The translations under genes and the position numbers were made by a program. The notes below the pieces were generated by a model, which worked only from the letters and a program-made list of their open reading frames with translations, was not told where the DNA came from and did no database searches. Below, piece by piece: positions 33,875-42,402 of a DNA stretch of 64,000 nucleotides. This DNA comes from Amycolatopsis balhimycina FH 1894 (GTDB taxonomy: Bacteria; Actinomycetota; Actinomycetes; Mycobacteriales; Pseudonocardiaceae). Numbering within the stretch: the stretch's first letter is position 1; each line of letters starts with the position of its first letter. The DNA lies in NCBI RefSeq assembly GCF_000384295.1, contig NZ_KB913037.1, positions 9,747,508-9,811,507 on the forward strand, in the 5' to 3' direction.

Positions 33875-35181
33875 CAGGCTTTTCCTTCCAGCACGGTCAA
33901 TCCCCGCTCGCGGAGCGCGGTGACGGCGTCGGCCTGCGTCTGCCGGACGGCGGTGGCCAGGGTGGTGCCGCCCGTCTTCACTCCGCTCATCCGGTCGACG
34001 ACGGTGGAGAAGATCCGCAGGGCGTTGGGGCCCCACGTCCAGTCCGGGACGCGCAGAGCGGCTTCGTCGAGGACGTCGTACACCGGGGCGCCGAGGAAGA
34101 ACCCGCCCTTGTACGCCTTCCTCGCGACGTCCCGGCTCGGCAGGTAGCCGGGGAAGGGCGTGGTGAACGTGGTGCCGATCTTCGCCACGGCCGGGTCGGT
34201 GCTCAGCCAGCGCAGGAACTTCACGGCCGCCTCGGGCACTTTGCTTTCGGCGGAGACGGCGAACGCGCTGCCGCCCTGCGCGCCGTTGGCCGGCACGCCG
34301 GCCCAGGCCGGCATGGTGGTGACCGCCCACCGGCCCTTGTCCTGCGGGATGGACTTGTTCAGCGTGCCGACGCTCCAGGAAGCGCCGAGCAGGCCCCACA
34401 ACCGGCCGGTGTGCATGGCCCCGATCCAGTCCTGGTCGCCGGTGGGCGCGGTGGCGACGAGGCCGTCGCGGATCATGCCCTGCCAGAAGTCCGCCGTGCG
34501 CAGCGTGCCTTCGCCACTGATGTTCACCCGCCACGACCCGCCGTCGACGCGCCACCACGGATCGCCTGCCTGCCAGCACATCCCGGCGAAGAACGAGCCG
34601 TCGTTGAGCGGGAACGTCGTCACGCGCGCGGCCGGGTCCGCCTTCTTCACGGCCTGTGCCGCGGCGCGGAACTCGTCCCACGTGCGCGGAACCGCGATCC
34701 CGTGCCGGTCGAACAGGTCCTTGCGGTAGTAGAGGACCATCGGCGCCAGGTCCATCGGCACCGCCCAGGTGCGCCCGCCGGGCCGGACGCCCTGCCAAGC
34801 TGCGGGAGAGTAGCCGCGCTCGAGGTCGGCCAGGTCGTCGGTCAGGTCCCGCAGGCTGCCCGTGGTGAGCAGCTGCGGCAGGCCTTGGTACTCGGCGTGC
34901 AGGATGTCCGGCGCGTTGTGGGCGCGCAACGCGTTGGTCTGCTGGGCGTAGCCGCCCTTGAGACCGGACGCGATCACGTTGAGCTCCACCGAGATGTCCG
35001 GGTGCGCGGCGTTGAAGGCGGCGACGTACTTGTCCATGCCGGTCAGCCACGACCAGACGCTGACGCGGGTGGCGCCGGACGCCGTGGTCGTCGACGACCC
35101 GCACGCGCCGAGCAGGCCCCCGGCCGCGAGCCCGGCCGAGGCGGAAAGGAACGTCCGGCGGGTGAACCCCTGAAGCTTCAT
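33874..35181 (-). CDS. Tat-exported sugar-binding lipoprotein of an ABC transporter
   Basis: 435 residues. The N-terminus is a Tat lipoprotein signal: FTRRTFL twin arginine at residues 8-9, hydrophobic stretch, and lipobox LGAC with Cys27. The mature protein is a carbohydrate-binding SBP (VSVWSWLTGMDKYVAAFNAAHPDISV opening, DILHAEYQGLPQLL). It is the first gene of the operon 35181-27422. The ATG at 35181 has GGAGGAG five bases away; a longer frame upstream enters the promoter. Confidence 0.9.
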   Translation of the reverse strand: MKLQGFTRRTFLSASAGLAAGGLLGACGSSTTTASGATRVSVWSWLTGMDKYVAAFNAAHPDISVELNVIASGLKGGYAQQTNALRAHNAPDILHAEYQGLPQLLTTGSLRDLTDDLADLERGYSPAAWQGVRPGGRTWAVPMDLAPMVLYYRKDLFDRHGIAVPRTWDEFRAAAQAVKKADPAARVTTFPLNDGSFFAGMCWQAGDPWWRVDGGSWRVNISGEGTLRTADFWQGMIRDGLVATAPTGDQDWIGAMHTGRLWGLLGASWSVGTLNKSIPQDKGRWAVTTMPAWAGVPANGAQGGSAFAVSAESKVPEAAVKFLRWLSTDPAVAKIGTTFTTPFPGYLPSRDVARKAYKGGFFLGAPVYDVLDEAALRVPDWTWGPNALRIFSTVVDRMSGVKTGGTTLATAVRQTQADAVTALRERGLTVLEGKA

Positions 35182-35253
35182 TGCTCCTCCGTCGAAGTGA
35201 TGGCTGTCACTTTCGGGCTGTGCCATAGTGCGAGTCAACAATTTGCGTCAGAG

Positions 35254-35270
35254 ACGATCACAAACGATCA
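35254..35270. promoter_or_regulatory. Direct-repeat operator between divergent sugar operons
   Basis: Two ACGATCA heptamers start exactly 10 bp apart, i.e. on the same DNA face, in the 109-bp gap between the binding-protein and heparinase-like genes. Direct repeats are typical of DeoR-type regulators; the DeoR-LacI hybrid at 37084 is the likely ligand. Confidence 0.5.
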
Positions 35271-35290
35271 GAACCGAAAGGGTGGCGGTG

Positions 35291-37084
35291 GTGCGACTCT
35301 TCGACGATCGTTCCGTGGCTCCGCGGCCACCGGTCCCGGACGTGCGCGACCGGACGGTCTGGGACGCCGTGGACGGCGCCGTGATCCTCGCCGAAGCCGA
35401 GGCCGTGCTCGCGCGTCCGGCACCGGTCCTGACGGCGACGGCATGGGCCAGGACGTTCCGCGACGGCATCCGGACCGACTACGAAGACGCGGCCCGCGAG
35501 CTGCGCGAACGCGTGACACTGCTGGTACTGGCCGCGGTACTCACCGGCGAGGTGCCGCCGGGGCCGGTGCCGTTCCTGGACGGCGCGATCGACGGGCTGG
35601 TCGCCCTCGCGGAGGCCACCACCTGGTGCTGGGCACCCCACGACCGGCATGCGGCCGCGCGCGAGGAAGTGCTGGCCGATCCCGGTGATCCGTTCCTCGA
35701 CCTGGGCGCGGCCGAGGTCGCGTCGCTGTTCGCCTGGGCCGACCACGTGCTGGGCCCGCACCTCGACCTCCGCGCACCAGGGCTGCGCAGACGTTTGCGA
35801 CGCGAGGTCGAGATCCGCGTCCTGACGCCGTTCGAGCGCGTCCGCGACTGGCACTGGCTCGGCCTCGACGGCGACGCGCACAACTGGAACCCGTGGATCC
35901 ACAGCGCCGTCCTCGCCGCCGCGCTCCTGCTCGTGGCCGACGACGAGCGGCGCCGGCGGCTGGTGCGGCTGGTGATCGAAGGGCTCGAGCACTACGTCGC
36001 GGTCCTGCCCGACGACGGCGGCGTCGACGAGGGGGTCGCCTATTGGTGGCACGGCGCCTGCCGGCTGCTGGAGTGCCTCGACTTGCTCGCCGACGCGGGG
36101 GACCTGCCCGTGCTGCCCGCGCTGATCCGCTTCCCGCACCGGATGCACTTGGGTGACGACGCGTACGTCAACGCCGGAGACGCTCCGGCCCGCCTGTCAC
36201 CGGCCCAGCCGTGGCACGTCCTGTACCGGTGGGGCGAGCGGTTCGGCGACGACGAGGTCCGGGCCCACGCGGTGAGCCGGGCGCGCGCGGGCGGGCGGCT
36301 CGTGTGGCCGTCGGCCGGTCTCGGCCGGGCTCTGTCCGGCTTGGCCGACCCGGACTGGCGGAAGGCGGAACCGGACGGGACCTGGCTGGCCCGCGAGGAG
36401 TGGCTGCCGCGGGTGCAGGTGCTGGTGGCCCGGGAGACGGCGGGCACGCCGCGCGGGCTGACCGTGGCGGTCAAGGCCGGGCACAACGGCGAGCGGCACA
36501 ACCACCTCGACGTCGGGTCCTACTGGGTGGCCGTCGACGGGGTGCCGGTCGTGGTGGACGCCGGCCAGCCGACCTACACGGCGGACAGCTTCGGGCCGGA
36601 CCGGTACCGGGCCTGGCCGTTGCGTGGTGAGTGGCACAACGTGCCCGAGCCGGGCGTCACGCAGGAACCGGGGGAGACCTTCGGGGCGCGGGACGTCCGG
36701 GTCGAGCTCACCGCGGCCTCGGCGACGCTGTCCGCGGACCTCGCCGGCGCCTACCCGGGTGTGCCGCGCTGGATCCGGTCGGTGCGCCTGGTCCGGGGCC
36801 CCCACGCACACATCCTGGTGACGGATGACGAGAGCGTCCGGCCGGTCCGGCTTCGGCACGTCCTCGCGGGCGACGTCGAGCTGGGGGACGGCGAAGCGTT
36901 CGTGTCCCTCGCCGGCACGCGGGTTCTGCGGCTGAGCTGGGACGCCCGGTGCACCACCGCCGAACTCGAGCGGCGGCCGCTGGACGACCCGCTGCTGCGG
37001 GCCTCCTGGGGCGATCACCTCAGCCGGCTCACGCTGCTGGTGCGCGACGGCCCGGCGCGGGTCCGGCTGGAGCAGGTCCGGTGA
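35291..37084 (+). CDS. Heparinase II/III-like polysaccharide lyase
   Basis: 597 residues. N-terminal two thirds are an (alpha/alpha) toroid (LDGDAHNWNPWIHSAVLAAALLLVADDERRRRLV, DEGVAYWWHGACRLLE). The C-terminal beta-sandwich is the heparinase II/III-like domain with the diagnostic GHNGERHNHLDVGSYWV, then VVVDAGQPTYTADSFGPDRY and GEWHNVP. Such enzymes cleave uronic-acid polysaccharides such as alginate or glycosaminoglycans. There is no signal peptide, so it acts on imported oligomers. GTG 35291 is preceded by AAAGGG; a GTG 9 bp earlier is possible. Confidence 0.82.
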   Translation: MRLFDDRSVAPRPPVPDVRDRTVWDAVDGAVILAEAEAVLARPAPVLTATAWARTFRDGIRTDYEDAARELRERVTLLVLAAVLTGEVPPGPVPFLDGAIDGLVALAEATTWCWAPHDRHAAAREEVLADPGDPFLDLGAAEVASLFAWADHVLGPHLDLRAPGLRRRLRREVEIRVLTPFERVRDWHWLGLDGDAHNWNPWIHSAVLAAALLLVADDERRRRLVRLVIEGLEHYVAVLPDDGGVDEGVAYWWHGACRLLECLDLLADAGDLPVLPALIRFPHRMHLGDDAYVNAGDAPARLSPAQPWHVLYRWGERFGDDEVRAHAVSRARAGGRLVWPSAGLGRALSGLADPDWRKAEPDGTWLAREEWLPRVQVLVARETAGTPRGLTVAVKAGHNGERHNHLDVGSYWVAVDGVPVVVDAGQPTYTADSFGPDRYRAWPLRGEWHNVPEPGVTQEPGETFGARDVRVELTAASATLSADLAGAYPGVPRWIRSVRLVRGPHAHILVTDDESVRPVRLRHVLAGDVELGDGEAFVSLAGTRVLRLSWDARCTTAELERRPLDDPLLRASWGDHLSRLTLLVRDGPARVRLEQVR

Positions 37085-38202
37085 TGCTCGCGTCGGAACG
37101 GCACCAGCTGATCCTTTCGCTGGTGCGCGAGCACGGCGCGATCCGGCTCGCCGAACTCGTCGAGCGGCTCGGCGTCACCGCGGTGACCGTGCGCCGGGAC
37201 GTCACCGAGCTGGCCGACCGCGGGCTGCTGACGCGCGTGCACGGCGGGGTCACGCTGACCCGGCCCCGCGGTGGCCACCCGGAGCCGGGGCGGGCCGCCT
37301 CGGTGTTCGGCCCGGCCGTGCCCGGCGCGCTGGTCGGCATGGTCGCGCCGTCCGTGGAGTACTACTGGCCGACGGTGATCCAGGGCGCCCAGTCCACTGT
37401 GGCCACGGCGGGCGGGCGGCTGGTCCTGCGCGCCTCCAGCTACGACGCGGCGGAGGACCGCCGTCAGATCACGAAGCTCCTCGAACGCGGGGTGCAGACG
37501 TTGCTGGCCGCGCCGGCCACCAGGGGCCGCGGTGCCCTGGATCTGCTGCGCTGGCTGGGCACGCTGAACGTCCCGGTGGTGCTCGTCGAACGCCTGCCCC
37601 CGCCGGAGCTGCCGACGCTGGCCCTGGACGCCGCCACGACGGCCCACGCGCTCGGCGCCGGTTTGGCCGTCCGCCACCTGGTTTCCCTGGGCCACCGCGG
37701 GGTCGGGCTCGTCACCTCGCGCTCCAGCCCGCACAGCCCGGCCGTGCGCACCGGCTGGCGCGAGACGACCGCGTCACTGGGCCTGGACGCCGGCGCGGCG
37801 CTGGATCTCGACGTCCCGGCCTACGGCTCCCGGGGCTGGGCGGGCGAGTACGACACGTTGCTGGACCGCTGCCGCCGGGCCGGCGTCGGCGCCCTGCTCG
37901 TGCACGCCGACCGCGAGGCCATCGGCCTGATCGAACGGGCCCGCGACGGCGGCATCGCGGTGCCCGGCGAGCTGGCGGTGGTCTCCTACGACGACGAGGT
38001 CGCCGCGGCGTCGGACCCGCCGCTGACCGCGGTGTGCCCGCCGAAGCACCGGCTCGGCGCGGTGGCCGCGGAACTCGCGCTGGCCCGGCTCGCCGACACG
38101 ACCGAGCGGCCCGTGCACCGGCTGCAGCTCTGGCCGACGCTCGTGGTTCGCGAGTCGTGCGGCGGGGCGCCGGAATTCACGCCGGAACTCGCGGCGGAGT
38201 GA
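37084..38202 (+). CDS. DeoR-type HTH fused to LacI-type sugar-binding domain
   Basis: 372 residues. Residues 1-60 are a DeoR winged helix (RHQLILSLVREHGAIRLAELVERLGVTAVTVRRDVTELADRGLLTRVHGG). Residues 80-355 are a periplasmic-binding-protein-like sensor as in LacI (GALVGMVAPSVEYYWPTVIQGAQ, LGHRGVGLVTSRSS, VVSYDDEVAAASDPPLTAV). The ATG overlaps the heparinase-like stop by one base. It probably senses a sugar of this locus and controls both divergent operons. This domain pairing is less common than LacI-LacI. Confidence 0.88.
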   Translation: MLASERHQLILSLVREHGAIRLAELVERLGVTAVTVRRDVTELADRGLLTRVHGGVTLTRPRGGHPEPGRAASVFGPAVPGALVGMVAPSVEYYWPTVIQGAQSTVATAGGRLVLRASSYDAAEDRRQITKLLERGVQTLLAAPATRGRGALDLLRWLGTLNVPVVLVERLPPPELPTLALDAATTAHALGAGLAVRHLVSLGHRGVGLVTSRSSPHSPAVRTGWRETTASLGLDAGAALDLDVPAYGSRGWAGEYDTLLDRCRRAGVGALLVHADREAIGLIERARDGGIAVPGELAVVSYDDEVAAASDPPLTAVCPPKHRLGAVAAELALARLADTTERPVHRLQLWPTLVVRESCGGAPEFTPELAAE

Positions 38203-38376
38203 AATCGTCGAATTCGAGCACCCTTTTCAGGGGGTACGGCCAAACGGCGGATCCGGTTGTGTCGAAGCGGTAACGACCGGATCGCGATCTCGGGATTTAC
38301 AAGATGTGGACCACCTCCTACTCTCCGCGAACGGGACATGCGGCTCTTCGCATGTGGGGAATCGGAGGTGGTTCGG

Positions 38377-38787
38377 TTGACGCGCCCGACGGGGGCAACG
38401 GCCAGGCAGCAGATTTCGGTTCAGGAATTGATTCAGCGGGTGCGCGCGGAGAATTCCGCGCCCGCCACGGCGGACCGCGTCGACCAGCGCGTCCGGGCGG
38501 TCGTGGCACGGGAAAAGGGCCGCGCACAGCCGGACAGCGTCACGCGGTGGCTGGTGGTGGGCGCGGGGGTGGTGACCGCGCTGAGCGCGTTCGCGCTGGT
38601 TTCGTTCGCGGTGAGCGACGATCCGGAGCCGGTACCGGCGACCCAGCCGGGCCGTCCGCCGGCGGTATCGGTGCCGATCACGTTCGCCGGCACCCGGACG
38701 GTCACCGAAACGGTGGAGCCGCCGATTTCAACGTTTTATCTACCGTACGGCTCGCCTTACGGCAGCTATTACACGCCGGCGAAGTAG
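38377..38787 (+). CDS. Small single-pass membrane protein with Pro/Tyr-rich outer tail
   Basis: 136 residues from a TTG start that has a perfect GGAGGTGG site 7 bases before it; a longer start at ATG 38338 is possible. The cytoplasmic part has ISVQELIQRVRAEN and is charged. One membrane helix spans residues 58-79. The outside tail is rich in Pro and Thr and ends with YLPYGSPYGSYYTPAK. Family not recognised. It is convergent with the pseudokinase gene, sharing a bidirectional hairpin. Its small size and cytoplasmic helix suggest a regulatory or substrate role for nearby kinases; conjecture. Confidence 0.6.
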   Translation: MTRPTGATARQQISVQELIQRVRAENSAPATADRVDQRVRAVVAREKGRAQPDSVTRWLVVGAGVVTALSAFALVSFAVSDDPEPVPATQPGRPPAVSVPITFAGTRTVTETVEPPISTFYLPYGSPYGSYYTPAK

Positions 38788-38797
38788 GCGCCCGCAA

Positions 38798-38854
38798 AGT
38801 TCGTGAAGGCCACCTTGAGGAACATAGAGTTCCTCAAGGTGGCCTTCACGAACT
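38798..38854. repeat. Intergenic hairpin repeat (26-bp arms)
   Basis: 57 nt: perfect 26-nt arms starting AGTTCGTGAAGGCCACC around a 5-nt loop. It starts 10 bp past one stop and ends 9 bp before the opposing stop, thus filling a convergent gap. The arms differ from those at 18377 mainly by compensated T-to-A type changes in both arms, so pairing has been kept. Confidence 0.85.
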
Positions 38855-38863
38855 ACGGAAATC

Positions 38864-39730
38864 TCAGGAAGTGAATCGGAGCGCGAGGCGGCGGAGGGCG
38901 GCGTGGGTCGTCACCGCCGTGCCGAGAGCGACGACGAGCACGGTGCCGGTCACCAGGACACGCGTGCGGGCCCTGGTGGCGCGGGCCGGGAGCTCGGCGA
39001 GCGGACGGGCCACGGCGAGGCCGGTGAGCGTCCGTTCCGCTTCGGCCATCGTCGGCCGGGCCGCCGGCTCGTGCCGCAGCAGTGCGAGCACGGCGTCGAG
39101 GACCGGCCCGCCGGCCGACGGCGGCACGCTGGTGCCCGGCGGCCGCCCTTCGAGGGCGAAGTAGAGGGTGGCGCCGAGGGAAAAGACGTCCGCGGGACAC
39201 GCCGGGGGAGCGCCCGCGGTTACCTCCGGGGCGGGGAACGGGCCGTCGCCCAGCCCGAAGCCGTCGATCTTCGCGGTCCCGTCCCCGGTGACGAGCACCC
39301 GGCCCGGCCCGATCCCGCGGTGCAGGATGCCGTCGGCGTGCGCGGCCGCCAGCGCCGAAGCCAGCTGGGCGCCGAGCGCCGCGACGCGGTCTGACGGGAA
39401 GCTCCCGTGCTGCTCGAGGAGGGCGGCCAGCGTCCGGGTCGCCAGGTACTCCGTCACGACGTACGGGGTGATGTCCTGCTCGAAGACGTCGTGCACGACG
39501 ACCGCATGCGGGTGCCGCAGCCGGATGGCCACGCGCGCTTCGCGGATCGCCTTGGCCCGGACGCGGTCCGAGTGGGCCGCGTCGAACGGGCAGCCGGGCG
39601 GCAGCCGCTTGACGGTGACGAACCGCTCGAGCAGCTCGTCGCGGGCCCGCCACACCGTGCCCCCGTCGCCGTCGCCGAGGGGGTCGAGCAGGCGGTACCG
39701 CCCGGCCAGGTCTGCTTTTTTCGCTGCCAC
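38864..39730 (-). CDS. Membrane-anchored Ser/Thr pseudokinase
   Basis: 288 residues from GTG 39730. It has a PknB-type kinase fold (Gly loop LGDGDGG, Lys41 in VTVK, APEV, the DVFSLGATLYFALEGRPP helix) but the catalytic elements are lost: HRD is HRG (Gly139), the metal-binding Asn is Arg144, and DFG is GFG (Gly157). One membrane helix follows at 257-275, with almost no outside domain. It is therefore a pseudokinase, probably a scaffold or allosteric partner of the two intact kinases nearby. Frame and length are intact, so it is not a decaying gene. Confidence 0.85.
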   Translation of the reverse strand: MAAKKADLAGRYRLLDPLGDGDGGTVWRARDELLERFVTVKRLPPGCPFDAAHSDRVRAKAIREARVAIRLRHPHAVVVHDVFEQDITPYVVTEYLATRTLAALLEQHGSFPSDRVAALGAQLASALAAAHADGILHRGIGPGRVLVTGDGTAKIDGFGLGDGPFPAPEVTAGAPPACPADVFSLGATLYFALEGRPPGTSVPPSAGGPVLDAVLALLRHEPAARPTMAEAERTLTGLAVARPLAELPARATRARTRVLVTGTVLVVALGTAVTTHAALRRLALRFTS

Positions 39731-39756
39731 CCGTATTCCCCCGTCCACGTCGTCGG

Positions 39757-39776
39757 CCTCACTGGGGAATACGGCC
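39757..39776 (-). promoter_or_regulatory. Conserved upstream element, pseudokinase copy
   Basis: On the minus strand GGCCGTATTCCCCAGTGAGG, matching 17 of 20 bases of the element at 42403-42422 upstream of the first CBM2-kinase. It lies about 27 bp before the start in both cases, so it may be a shared promoter or operator. Confidence 0.45.
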
Positions 39777-39843
39777 GAGAGGCGCAATGGGTTCGGTGGA
39801 TCGGCCTATTGTTCCGGCCGGCCCGCCGGTGCGGGAAGCGCTT

Positions 39844-40875
39844 TCAGCGAACGGCGGCGGCGGTGGTTTCGCCGGGGACGAAGGCCGGGGTGACCGATTC
39901 CGGCCCGGCCGTCGAACCGTCGAGCCGGCGCACGGCCAGTTCGACGGCCAGCGCGCCCAGTTCACGGGCCGGGATCACCACCGCGGCCGGCGGGATCCGC
40001 TGGTGGCGGGCCACGGTGTCCGAGCACACGGCCACGACGGAGACGTCGGCGGGGACCCGCAGCCCGCGGTCCCGCAGCGCCGCCAGGACCAGGGGAAGTG
40101 CCGCTTCGTCGTGGACGACCAGGCCGGTCGCCTCGCCGGCGGTGAGGACGTCGTCCAGGCAGCCGCCGACGTCTTCGGCCGCCGGCGCGCACGGCCGGGA
40201 GACCACGCGCACGCCGCGCCGGACGGCGGTGATCCGGAAGCCTTCGGCGAAGTCCGCCAGGTACCCCGGCCGGCGACCCGACGGCTCCAGGTGGGCGATC
40301 GAGCGGTGGCCGAGGTCGGCGAGGTGGGTGGCGCAGGCCTGGCCGGCCGGTGTGCAGTCGAGCGTCACCGAGGCCAGGCCGTGGTGCCGCCCGGGTGCGC
40401 CGACCAGCACCGCGGGGCGGCCCGAGGCGAGCAGCACGGGCACGCGCGGGTCGTCGTCACCGGCGTCCAGCACGATCACCGCGTCGGCCAGCGCGGCCGA
40501 CGTCACCCGGTGCAGGCCCGACGTGCCTTCGTCGTCGGTGACCAGGAGCAGGTCGAACCCGAGCTCGCGGGCCGCGCCCGCGGCCGCGGCGAAGAACTCC
40601 ATCTCCACCCCCGGGTGCCGGTCGCCGTGCAGCGGCACCGCGACCGCGAGGACACCGGCGCGGGTCGTGGGGAAGCCGGCGCGGCGCCGGTAGCCGAGGG
40701 TCCGGATGGTCTCCTCGACCCGCCGCCTCGTCGCCGCGGAGATCGTCCGCTTCCCGGTGATCACGTAGGACACCGTGCTCGCCGAGACACCGGCGGCGTT
40801 CGCCACGTCGGTGATCGTCACCGCGCCACGGCCGGCGCCGGACGGCTCGTCCGCCGCGTCGCGGGAGTTCGTCAT
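39844..40875 (-). CDS. LacI-family transcriptional regulator
   Basis: 343 residues. Residues 18-65 form the LacI headpiece (VTITDVANAAGVSASTVSYVITGKRTISAATRRRVEETIRTLGYRR) including the hinge. The rest is the sugar-sensing domain. It lies between the pseudokinase and the first CBM2-kinase, on the same strand. A LacI-like half-palindrome upstream suggests autoregulation. It could also act on the operator before the GH54 gene; unproven. Confidence 0.9.
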   Translation of the reverse strand: MTNSRDAADEPSGAGRGAVTITDVANAAGVSASTVSYVITGKRTISAATRRRVEETIRTLGYRRRAGFPTTRAGVLAVAVPLHGDRHPGVEMEFFAAAAGAARELGFDLLLVTDDEGTSGLHRVTSAALADAVIVLDAGDDDPRVPVLLASGRPAVLVGAPGRHHGLASVTLDCTPAGQACATHLADLGHRSIAHLEPSGRRPGYLADFAEGFRITAVRRGVRVVSRPCAPAAEDVGGCLDDVLTAGEATGLVVHDEAALPLVLAALRDRGLRVPADVSVVAVCSDTVARHQRIPPAAVVIPARELGALAVELAVRRLDGSTAGPESVTPAFVPGETTAAAVR

Positions 40876-40925
40876 TGTGGAGCACTTTCTCGGAGCCCAT
40901 TGTCCGGTCCGTTGTCCGGCCGGGA

Positions 40926-40937
40926 GTTAGCGTTAAC
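40926..40937. promoter_or_regulatory. LacI-type operator upstream of the LacI gene
   Basis: GTTAGCGTTAAC is a 12-bp palindrome with one mismatched pair, 51 bp before the LacI start. Similar core to the GH54 site (TTAGCG). Confidence 0.55.
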
Positions 40938-41026
40938 ACGATCAAGGGAAGGCTGACCATAATGCCCGGCAACGGCGCTGGTCAAGCCACCATCGTCGGA
41001 TTGCGGAAGAACGTCCCCATCGCGAT

Positions 41027-42376
41027 TCATCCCGCCGGGCGGCAGTCGGTCACGGGTATCCCGCGGCGGCCGCCGCGGGCCAGGGCGACGAAGCCGAAGG
41101 TGGTCGTTTCGCCGGGGCGCAGCACCGCGTTCCACTCGGCGCTCGTGATCGCCGAGGTGCTCCCGGTCCGCACCAGCGTGCCGTTCCACAGGTCGTCGAT
41201 GCTCGTCCCGGCCGGGTTCGCCCAGCTGACCGTCCAGCCGGCGAGACCGGCGCGCCCGCTGTTGCGGACGGTCACCAGGCCCTGGAAGCCGCCGTCCCAG
41301 GACTTCACGACCTGGTAGCGCGCGGCGCAGGCCGGCGGACCGGCCACGACGGACGTGACCGCCGTGGAAGACGGCGCCGAAGCGAGCTGGGCCGGGGCGC
41401 TCGCGGGTTCCCGGCGCGGCGGGATCGACATCGCCACCACGATCGCGGCCGTGGTCAGGACCAGCGCGGTGCCGGCGAAAACCACCCGGGAGCGACGGGA
41501 GCGGCGGGGGCGGGCCGGCCCGGGCTCGGGCGGTTGCGGTGTGCTCGGCAGGGCCGCTCCCGGGAGGGTGGAGCGGGTGAACAGCCGGGCGGCCTCGGCC
41601 ATCGTGGGCCGGGCGGCCGGATCGGAGTGGAGGAGCCGGAGGACGACGTCGGTGGCCGGGCCGCCGGTGCGCGGCGGGATGATGTCGCCGCTGCCGACGC
41701 GTTTGAGCAGGGCCAGCTGGTTGTCGTCGGTGCCGAACGGCGGCCGCCCTTCGAGTGCGGTGTAGAGCGTCGCGCCGAGTGAGTAGACGTCGGAGGGGAA
41801 GCCGGGTTCGGCGCCGTCCGCGACCTCCGGGGCCAGGTAGGCCGGCGTGCCGACGACCAGCCCGCGTCCGGTGGCGCTGCCTTCGCCGCGCGCGTGGGCG
41901 ACCCCGAAGTCGGTGATCTTCGCCGCGCCGTCGGTGGTGACGAGGACGTTGTTGGGACTGATGTCGCGGTGCACCACGCCTTCCGCGTGCGCCGCGGCCA
42001 GCGCCGAGGCGAGCTGGCCGCCCAGCTCCGCCGCGTATTCCGGCACCAGCGGGCCCTCTTCCTCGAGGAGCTCGGTGAGCGTGCGGGACGGCAGGTACTC
42101 CATCGCGATGTACGACATGGACTCGTGCTCGACGACGTCGTACACGACGACCGCGTGCGGGTGCCGCAGGCGGGCGGCGACGCGGGCCTCCCGGATCGTC
42201 CGCTCGCGGGTGCGCTCCGCGGCCGCCGGGCCGGCGGGGGACTCCGGGAAGAGCTGCTTGATCGCGACCACGCGGCCGAGCCGTTCGTCCTTCGCCCGCC
42301 AGACGGCTCCCATCGCGCCGTGACCCGCCCGGCCGAGTACGCGATAGCGGTCGGCGATCACTGCCCCTTCGTACAC
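41027..42376 (-). CDS. Membrane Ser/Thr protein kinase with extracellular CBM2 module
   Basis: 449 residues from GTG 42376 (AGGGGAG site 7 bases upstream). Residues 10-265 are an intact PknB-type kinase: Lys40 in VAIK, Asp138 in HRDISPNN, Asp156 in DFG, APEV. Residues 298-317 are the membrane helix. Residues 350-446 form a bacterial type 2 carbohydrate-binding module (cellulose/chitin/xylan binding) bounded by Cys350 and Cys445, with exposed-type tryptophans 360, 381, 397 and 415. The architecture implies that polysaccharide or cell-wall glycan binding outside controls phosphorylation inside. Tandem with a second kinase of the same design. Confidence 0.88.
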   Translation of the reverse strand: MYEGAVIADRYRVLGRAGHGAMGAVWRAKDERLGRVVAIKQLFPESPAGPAAAERTRERTIREARVAARLRHPHAVVVYDVVEHESMSYIAMEYLPSRTLTELLEEEGPLVPEYAAELGGQLASALAAAHAEGVVHRDISPNNVLVTTDGAAKITDFGVAHARGEGSATGRGLVVGTPAYLAPEVADGAEPGFPSDVYSLGATLYTALEGRPPFGTDDNQLALLKRVGSGDIIPPRTGGPATDVVLRLLHSDPAARPTMAEAARLFTRSTLPGAALPSTPQPPEPGPARPRRSRRSRVVFAGTALVLTTAAIVVAMSIPPRREPASAPAQLASAPSSTAVTSVVAGPPACAARYQVVKSWDGGFQGLVTVRNSGRAGLAGWTVSWANPAGTSIDDLWNGTLVRTGSTSAITSAEWNAVLRPGETTTFGFVALARGGRRGIPVTDCRPAG

Positions 42377-42402
42377 GAACAAGCTCCCCTCAGCCGGTGT
42401 GA

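Noticed and set aside
35228..35290. An N-terminal extension of the heparinase-like protein
   Set aside because: It would cover the direct-repeat operator; the ribosome site favours the GTG at 35291.
38864..39730. Calling the kinase-like gene a decaying pseudogene
   Set aside because: It is full length with intact frame, good codon use and conserved structural motifs; only catalytic residues are replaced, which fits a pseudokinase.
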